Part shown: one piece after another, positions 14,982 to 19,466 of the stretch
How the letters are laid out: the number at the start of each line of letters is the position of its first letter
Position numbering within the stretch: the stretch's first letter is position 1
NCBI GenBank assembly: GCA_937941715.1
Contig: CALDGX010000224.1
Coordinates: 1-19,466 of the forward strand
DNA from: an uncultured Chloracidobacterium sp.
GTDB taxonomy: Bacteria; Acidobacteriota; Blastocatellia; Pyrinomonadales; Pyrinomonadaceae
DNA length: 19,466 nt
Direction of reading: 5' to 3'
Program-made: the position numbers and the translations under genes
The notes under the pieces: model-generated
What the model saw: the letters and a program-made list of their open reading frames with translations, nothing else
Database searches by the model: none
What the model was told of the DNA's origin: nothing

Positions 14982-15873
14982 GGACTCGCTCGTTCAGATC
15001 ACCGAGAGTTTGCCTCTTGGTTTGATCGTCCAACAGCGACGTGGTGTTTTCGGTCACGCTTATGTAGGCTTTAGGGGTTTCCGGGAATAGATTCTCGGTA
15101 TCCGGATTAGACGGGTTGAAGCCAGCTATACTGCCCTGTCCCGATTTCGGCCGTTTCAGAGAACGCATCATTCGGTTAAGTCCAAATCCCAAAACGATCG
15201 AGCCTAACAACGATATCACCAAACTCGTGACCAGAAGTGTGGTGATCCCGGATCCGATGAAGATTTCCTTAGAAATGATAGTGATGATAGCCGCTCCGGT
15301 AAGGACCGCGGATATCGAAGATGCGATCTCGCCGGCCGTGACCGATGTTAGCCCTGAACGGACCTCGGCCGCCATGTTCAATAATTCGAGTTCACGATTA
15401 TTTGTCTCCATCGGGGCACCGCACCGGCGGCAAAATCGTGAATCGTCAGTACTCTCGGCGCCGCATCCGGTACAGTGCTTCTCGCGGTTTCGGATGGTTG
15501 CGAGTGATGAGATGGCCTCCGCCTCCCGGGTGAGGATGTCCTTTTCCCCGGCCGAAAGTGACGGGTGTTTGACGACATAGTCAAAGGTCACACGCGTCGA
15601 GTGATCGGCGACCGGCTTTAATTTGATCACAAGCGAACGCGGATAGTCGAGCACATCGGCCGAACTGTAAAACGTGCCCCAGCCGGACGCAGAGCGTCGG
15701 CCGCGGACCGTTAGCTCATCGTCGTCAATGACATCGTAACCTAGTCTTTCAAGAGCGATAATGATGCGCGATCGAACTGAGCCGACATCGCCTGCGAGCA
15801 CGCGGCGAAAATAGTGTTCGGTTGTTTGATATGGAACAGAGCCGCCGGAGTCTATCAAAAAGCCATCTGTCAT
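14959..15873 (-). CDS. Zinc-ribbon membrane protein, unknown function
   Basis: The 304-residue protein has GGAGG 6 nt before its ATG, so the start is well supported. Residues 1-130 look like a soluble alpha/beta domain with no named motif. A zinc ribbon follows, C134-TG-C137 ... C148-RR-C151. Two hydrophobic helices at about 184-202 and 207-232 make a membrane hairpin, and a Ser/Thr/Pro-rich tail of about 65 residues ends the protein. Similar layouts occur in bacterial zinc-ribbon membrane proteins of unassigned role. The convergent 23-nt overlap with dsbD suggests compact gene packing rather than a functional link. Confidence 0.8.
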   Translation of the reverse strand: MTDGFLIDSGGSVPYQTTEHYFRRVLAGDVGSVRSRIIIALERLGYDVIDDDELTVRGRRSASGWGTFYSSADVLDYPRSLVIKLKPVADHSTRVTFDYVVKHPSLSAGEKDILTREAEAISSLATIRNREKHCTGCGAESTDDSRFCRRCGAPMETNNRELELLNMAAEVRSGLTSVTAGEIASSISAVLTGAAIITIISKEIFIGSGITTLLVTSLVISLLGSIVLGFGLNRMMRSLKRPKSGQGSIAGFNPSNPDTENLFPETPKAYISVTENTTSLLDDQTKRQTLGDLNERVLTFEEKQ

Positions 15874-15917
15874 TGGTTTCCTCCACTAAGGGCTATCATT
15901 GACCTTGATAACCAATA

Positions 15918-15940
15918 CGACCGATCCGATTGATCGGTTG
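15918..15940. repeat. Small hairpin upstream of the zinc-ribbon gene
   Basis: CGACCGATC (15918-15926) pairs with GATCGGTTG (15932-15940) around a 5-nt loop, with one G-T pair. It lies in the 198-nt spacer 15874-16071, about 45 nt upstream of the zinc-ribbon start. It could be an operator or a chance inverted repeat. Confidence 0.4.
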
Positions 15941-15987
15941 CGGAGGCAATGAATATTTAATGAAATTGTAACAACGGGCCTACACCT

Positions 15988-16060
15988 GGCGGCGAGGTCG
16001 GGAAACCTGCAATGCGGGCCCGATCATACCGCGGATGATCGGGCCGAGTGCCTCGCCGAC
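15988..16060. repeat. Two-tier hairpin structure after korB2
   Basis: The inner stem GGCCCGATCAT/ATGATCGGGCC (16017-16027 with 16035-16045) is 11 bp and perfect, with a 7-nt loop. An outer stem pairs GGCGGCGAGG (15988-15997) with CCTCGCCGAC (16051-16060), 9 of 10 positions. It begins 11 nt past the korB2 stop on the minus strand. No T-run follows, so it may be a 3'-end stabiliser or a Rho-assisted terminator rather than a classical intrinsic one. Confidence 0.6.
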
Positions 16061-16071
16061 ATGAGCCGTTC

Positions 16072-17124
16072 TCAACGCAGGCTCTGATTAAAGCCCTTCA
16101 GTACTTCCGATCCGGGGCACAGATCGGCCTCAGTGAGCTTATTTAGCGGCCTTTCGGTGGTGTTTATCATATCGTGGAGGTCCGATGTGTCCGGATCGAC
16201 GTAAAGCAAGCCTGTCAGGATCTCACCTTTTGCCCGGGCGTTTTGCACTGCATTGATGGCCGAAATGCGGTCGAGCGGATTCCAGTCTTTTTCGAGTTTG
16301 TGCAGGCTGATCACCGAACCGTCATGCAGTGGAACGGCCTCGACAGTTCCCTCCTCATAACTCGCGGTGATCGTGGTCTGATGAGGCACAAAATCGACGG
16401 TGGCGGTCGCCTCCATGTGTTCGCGGACGTAGTCGTATGATTTGGTCGAACCGGGATTGTTATTAAAGGTCACGCACGGCGAAATGACATTAATGAAAGC
16501 GAATCCCGGATGGCTCATGGCGGCCTGGATCAGCGGGACAAGCTGCGATTTATCGCCCGAAAAGCTCTGAGCAACGAACGTCGCCCCAAGCTCGACCGCG
16601 AGGCTCGCAAGATCGATCGCCTCAAACAGATTGACGCTGCCGGCCTTACTTTTCGAACCCGCATCGGCTGTCGCCGAGTCCTGACCCTTGGTAAGGCCGT
16701 AACAGCCGTTGTTCATCACCAGATAGACCATGTTCAGGTTTCGCCGAACGACGTGGACGAACTGGCCCATACCGATCGACGCGGTGTCGCCGTCACCCGA
16801 GACGCCAAAATAAATAAGGTCGCGATTGGCGAGATTGGCACCGGTCGCAACCGACGGCATACGCCCGTGAACCGAATTGAACCCGTGTGAATTGCTGAGG
16901 AAATACGCCGGCGTTTTTGACGAACAGCCAATGCCTGAGAGTTTTGCGACGCGATGCGGTTCGATATTGGTTTCAAAACAGGCCTGTGCGATCGCCGCAC
17001 TGATCGAATCATGCCCGCAGCCCGCGCACAGTGTGCTCAAACTGCCTTCGTAATAATCGACGGTGTAGCCGAGATCGTTCTTCGGCAATGCGGGGTGTCG
17101 AAATGTAGGTCGTATGTAGGTCAT
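16072..17124 (-). CDS. korB: 2-oxoacid:ferredoxin oxidoreductase, beta subunit (second copy)
   Basis: This 350-residue KorB/PorB-type protein carries the expected cluster cysteines C33, C36 (LCAGCGHDS), C67 (GIGCSS) and C217 (SPCVTF). The TPP motif is SGDGDTASIG (109-118) with MNNGCYGLTKGQ (137-148). Its ATG overlaps the stop of the alpha gene by 4 nt (ATGA at 17121-17124), so the two chains should be made in equal amounts. It differs clearly from the first KorB outside the catalytic motifs, and by eye the match is well below half of the positions, so it is not a recent duplicate. The SPCVTFNNNPGSTKSY segment is typical of the long-form beta chains annotated as 2-oxoglutarate or generic 2-oxoacid oxidoreductases. 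Which 2-oxoacid it takes is unknown. Confidence 0.92.
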   Translation of the reverse strand: MTYIRPTFRHPALPKNDLGYTVDYYEGSLSTLCAGCGHDSISAAIAQACFETNIEPHRVAKLSGIGCSSKTPAYFLSNSHGFNSVHGRMPSVATGANLANRDLIYFGVSGDGDTASIGMGQFVHVVRRNLNMVYLVMNNGCYGLTKGQDSATADAGSKSKAGSVNLFEAIDLASLAVELGATFVAQSFSGDKSQLVPLIQAAMSHPGFAFINVISPCVTFNNNPGSTKSYDYVREHMEATATVDFVPHQTTITASYEEGTVEAVPLHDGSVISLHKLEKDWNPLDRISAINAVQNARAKGEILTGLLYVDPDTSDLHDMINTTERPLNKLTEADLCPGSEVLKGFNQSLR

Positions 17125-18947
17125 ATTCTGGTTTTGATCCGGTTGACGATATCATCTGCCGTGATCGGGGTGCCGTCGTAATTGAGTACTGAGATCAATC
17201 TCGACGGGTCAATGCCGAGTTCGATCGTCATCAGGCTCTTGAACTGGGCATCTCGGTTCTGTTCGATGACGAATAACCGGTCATGCGAATCGACAAAATC
17301 ACAAAACGCCTTGCCGAACGGAAAGGAACGGGGCCGCATCGCGTCTAATACGATACCTTCTTCCGCAAACAGATCGATCGCCTCTTCGGCCGAAAAGATC
17401 GATGTGCCAAAGAAAATCACACCGTCCTTTGAGCGGTTCGCTTCCTGATAAAAATGCGGCTGCGGCACCAGTTCCTTGGCGGTGTCCCACTTTTTGGCGA
17501 GCCGGTCGACGTTTCGCCTGTACGCGTCGCCATCCTCGGTATAAACGCCGTATTCGTCGCGGGACGAACCGCGGGTGACAAAGGCTCCCCGCGTCGGATG
17601 CGTGCCGCCGATCGTCCTGTAAGGGATGCCGTCGCCATCCACGTCGAGATAGCGCCCCCATTTGCCATTAAACATTTCCGCCAACTGCGAGCCGCCGCCC
17701 CCATAGATCGCTTCGAGCTGTTCGGCAGACAGCACTTTGCCGCGATCATACTTTCGCGAATCGTCCCACACCAGCGGGTCGGTAACGTGGTCGTTCATCC
17801 CGAGATCAAGGTCGGTCATCACGATCACCGGCGTCTGCAGGCGTTCCGTCAGATCAAACGCATCGACCGTCATTTCAAAACACTCTTTCGGGGTCGAAGG
17901 CAGCAGCAAAGGGTGTTTGGTATCGCCGTGCGAAGCGTATGCGGCGAGCAAAAGATCAGACTGCTGCGTCCTCGTCGGCATGCCGGTCGAAGGGCCGGTC
18001 CGCTGCACATCTATCAGTACGGTCGGAACCTCGGCGAAATAACCGAGGCCGAGAAACTCGTTCATCAGACTGACGCCGGGACCGCTGGTAGCCGTGAATG
18101 AGCGTGCGCCGTTCCAGCATGCGCCCATGACCATGCCGATCGCCGCGAGTTCGTCCTCGGCTTGGACGATGGCGTAGTTGTTTTTGCCCGTTGCCGGGTC
18201 AACGCGGAATTTTGCGGCGTATTTCGCAAATGCGTCGACGACCGACGTCGAAGGCGTGATCGGGTACCATGCCGCAACTGTGGCTCCGGCATAGACCGCG
18301 CCGAGCCCGCAGGCGGAATTCCCGCTGAACAGTATCTTGTCGCCGAGCAGATCGCGGCGCTCGACACGAATATCGAGCGGATAGTCAAAATTCTCCTTAA
18401 CGTAATTGACGCCAATGTTGAGAGCCTTGATGTTCGGATCGATTAGCTTTTCCTTGCCCTTGAACTGATCGCCGATCAAACCCTCAAGCACCGAAAACTC
18501 GATGTCGCACAACGCCGACAGTGCCCCGATATAGACGATGTTCTTAAAAAGCTGCCGCTGTCGGGCGTCGGTGTACTCCGCGTTGCAAAGTGCCATCAGC
18601 GGTATGCCCAGATGCGTTATGTCGTCGCGATCATAGCCCGGCGGCAGGGGTTTGGTGCTGTCGTACAGAAAGTAACCGCCCGGCAATACCTCGCGGTAAT
18701 CGTTCTTCATGCTCTGCGGATTGACCGCGACCATCAGATCGACGCCATGGCGGCGCCCGAGGTAGCCCTTTTCGCTGACACGTACGTCATACCATGTCGG
18801 CAGCCCCTGAATATTCGACGGAAAAATATTCTTGGGCGTAACGGGTACGCCCATCCGGAAAACGGCCTTGGTGAACAACGCGTTGGCCGACGCCGAACCG
18901 GTGCCGTTCACATTGGCAAATCTGACTACAAAATCGTTGATCTTCAT
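17121..18947 (-). CDS. korA: 2-oxoacid:ferredoxin oxidoreductase, fused gamma-alpha subunit (second copy)
   Basis: The ATG at 18947 is chosen because it overlaps the stop of the upstream VOC gene as ATGA; a GTG at 18983 would run 40 nt into that gene. The resulting 608-residue protein has the gamma domain at about 1-195 and the alpha domain from about 205. Motifs are YPITPSTS (228-235) and GPSTGMPTRTQQSDL (318-332). A segment rich in Gly and charged residues near 410-500 (YGGGGSQLAEMFNGKWGRYL onwards) is longer than in the first KorA. It pairs with the beta subunit encoded downstream. No ferredoxin or Nfn gene is beside it in this window, so it probably uses a general cellular ferredoxin. Confidence 0.92.
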   Translation of the reverse strand: MKINDFVVRFANVNGTGSASANALFTKAVFRMGVPVTPKNIFPSNIQGLPTWYDVRVSEKGYLGRRHGVDLMVAVNPQSMKNDYREVLPGGYFLYDSTKPLPPGYDRDDITHLGIPLMALCNAEYTDARQRQLFKNIVYIGALSALCDIEFSVLEGLIGDQFKGKEKLIDPNIKALNIGVNYVKENFDYPLDIRVERRDLLGDKILFSGNSACGLGAVYAGATVAAWYPITPSTSVVDAFAKYAAKFRVDPATGKNNYAIVQAEDELAAIGMVMGACWNGARSFTATSGPGVSLMNEFLGLGYFAEVPTVLIDVQRTGPSTGMPTRTQQSDLLLAAYASHGDTKHPLLLPSTPKECFEMTVDAFDLTERLQTPVIVMTDLDLGMNDHVTDPLVWDDSRKYDRGKVLSAEQLEAIYGGGGSQLAEMFNGKWGRYLDVDGDGIPYRTIGGTHPTRGAFVTRGSSRDEYGVYTEDGDAYRRNVDRLAKKWDTAKELVPQPHFYQEANRSKDGVIFFGTSIFSAEEAIDLFAEEGIVLDAMRPRSFPFGKAFCDFVDSHDRLFVIEQNRDAQFKSLMTIELGIDPSRLISVLNYDGTPITADDIVNRIKTRI

Positions 18948-19345
18948 TCCTTGTTCTTTTCGTCCCAGAGCATTGGCTCCCACAATTCTACCTTATTTCC
19001 GTCAGGATCCATTATCCAGGCGAACTTGCCATTCTCATGCGCCTCGGGGCCCTGAATGATCTCGACGCCGTTTGCTCTGAGATGCTCGAGCATCTCGTCC
19101 ATATTATCAACCCGGTAGTTGATCATGAAGGACGATTCGCTCGGGCTGAACCATTTTGTGTCGTGGTTGGCGGCGTTCCATACGGTCAGCCCGCCATCCT
19201 TTTGCTCGTCATCTTTCCAATTGATGATCGCCCCGCCCCACGGCTCAAGCGATATGCCGAGATTCTTTGCATACCACTCACCGAGCTCCGAGCCCTTGCC
19301 CGCACTCTTGAAAAATACGCCGCCGATGCCTGTTACTTTTGCCAT
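18944..19345 (-). CDS. VOC-superfamily (glyoxalase/bleomycin-resistance fold) protein
   Basis: This 133-residue protein has the repeated beta-alpha-beta-beta-beta layout of VOC proteins and ends with FAWIMDPDGNKVELWEP, the signature C-terminal strand with its metal-ligand glutamate position. The first strand (GIGGVFFKS) lacks the usual histidine ligand, so metal binding may be altered. The start has a strong GGAGAGG 4-5 nt before the ATG. Its stop overlaps the korA2 start by 4 nt, which implies translational coupling to the second oxidoreductase. Known VOC proteins include lyases, dioxygenases and epimerases; methylmalonyl-CoA epimerase is a tempting thought next to a 2-oxoacid enzyme, but the sequence does not show it. 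Confidence 0.88.
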   Translation of the reverse strand: MAKVTGIGGVFFKSAGKGSELGEWYAKNLGISLEPWGGAIINWKDDEQKDGGLTVWNAANHDTKWFSPSESSFMINYRVDNMDEMLEHLRANGVEIIQGPEAHENGKFAWIMDPDGNKVELWEPMLWDEKNKE

Positions 19346-19366
19346 TATCCTCTCCTTGTTTGGTCC

Positions 19367-19466
19367 CTATGCTTTTCTAAGTATTTTCTCCATTTTTCTG
19401 CCTTTGGCGAGTCCGTCAATACGTTTATCGAGATAACGCAGCTTCTGCATCAGCGGGTGCTCGATG
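19367..19466 (-). CDS. C-terminal end of an unidentified gene (5' truncated by the window edge)
   Basis: A frame open from the window edge reads 32 codons, rich in Lys, Arg and Leu (HPLMQKLRYLDKRIDG then LAKGRKMEKILRKA), ending in TAG at 19369-19367. The stop is 21 nt upstream of the VOC start, the spacing expected inside an operon. I do not recognise the family, and the stretch is too short for a functional call. Its amphipathic, basic character suits the tail of a small cytoplasmic protein. Confidence 0.5.
   Translation of the reverse strand, partial: IEHPLMQKLRYLDKRIDGLAKGRKMEKILRKA

Noticed and set aside
17454..18101. A 215-codon plus-strand open frame opposite korA2.
   Set aside because: It is antisense to a conserved enzyme gene, rich in Arg and His, and has no family features; it is a shadow of the GC-rich third positions.

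Overview
The window looks like chromosomal DNA of a Gram-negative-type heterotroph. I lean towards Acidobacteriota (Blastocatellia-like) because the gene families fit: GH109, KorAB plus Nfn, a Tat-exported oxidoreductase fold and DsbD. No rRNA or marker gene settles the taxonomy, so this stays an inference. Coding density is high. Several genes overlap by 4 nt as ATGA or GTGA, and two genes use TTG starts. There is no sign of a phage, an IS element or a CRISPR array.

Left part (1-3750): the end of a glycosylasparaginase-type Ntn-hydrolase gene lies tail to tail with a small HIT-domain gene. Then come a rightward pair, nagZ (cytoplasmic GH3 beta-N-acetylglucosaminidase) and a putative lipoprotein substrate-binding protein of the Opp/Dpp type, and two tRNA genes, Gly(GCC) and Cys(GCA). 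An AT/AG-rich hairpin separates the tRNAs. A strong hairpin terminator closes the region and probably serves both strands.

Centre (3769-11307), all leftward: a five-gene operon nfnA-nfnB-korA-korB plus a 722-residue protein of unknown function that ends in a single [4Fe-4S] ferredoxin-like domain. A textbook sigma-54 (-24/-12) promoter sits about 55 nt upstream of nfnA. The genes suggest a cytoplasmic module in which a 2-oxoacid:ferredoxin oxidoreductase reduces ferredoxin and a NfnAB transhydrogenase links ferredoxin to NAD(H)/NADP(H). The last protein may be a dedicated electron carrier or scaffold, and it is the best candidate here for something undescribed.

Right part (11451-19466): a Tat-exported GH109-type glycosidase gene with its own terminator (leftward) is divergent from a full-length dsbD (rightward). 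dsbD overlaps tail to tail with a zinc-ribbon membrane protein. A second leftward cluster follows: a gene cut by the window edge, a VOC/glyoxalase-fold gene, and a second korA-korB pair. The VOC stop codon overlaps the korA2 start, and the korA2 stop overlaps the korB2 start, so all three are probably translationally coupled. The window therefore carries two distinct KorAB-type enzymes, each as a gamma-alpha fusion plus a beta subunit. Only the first has Nfn and a ferredoxin-like partner beside it.
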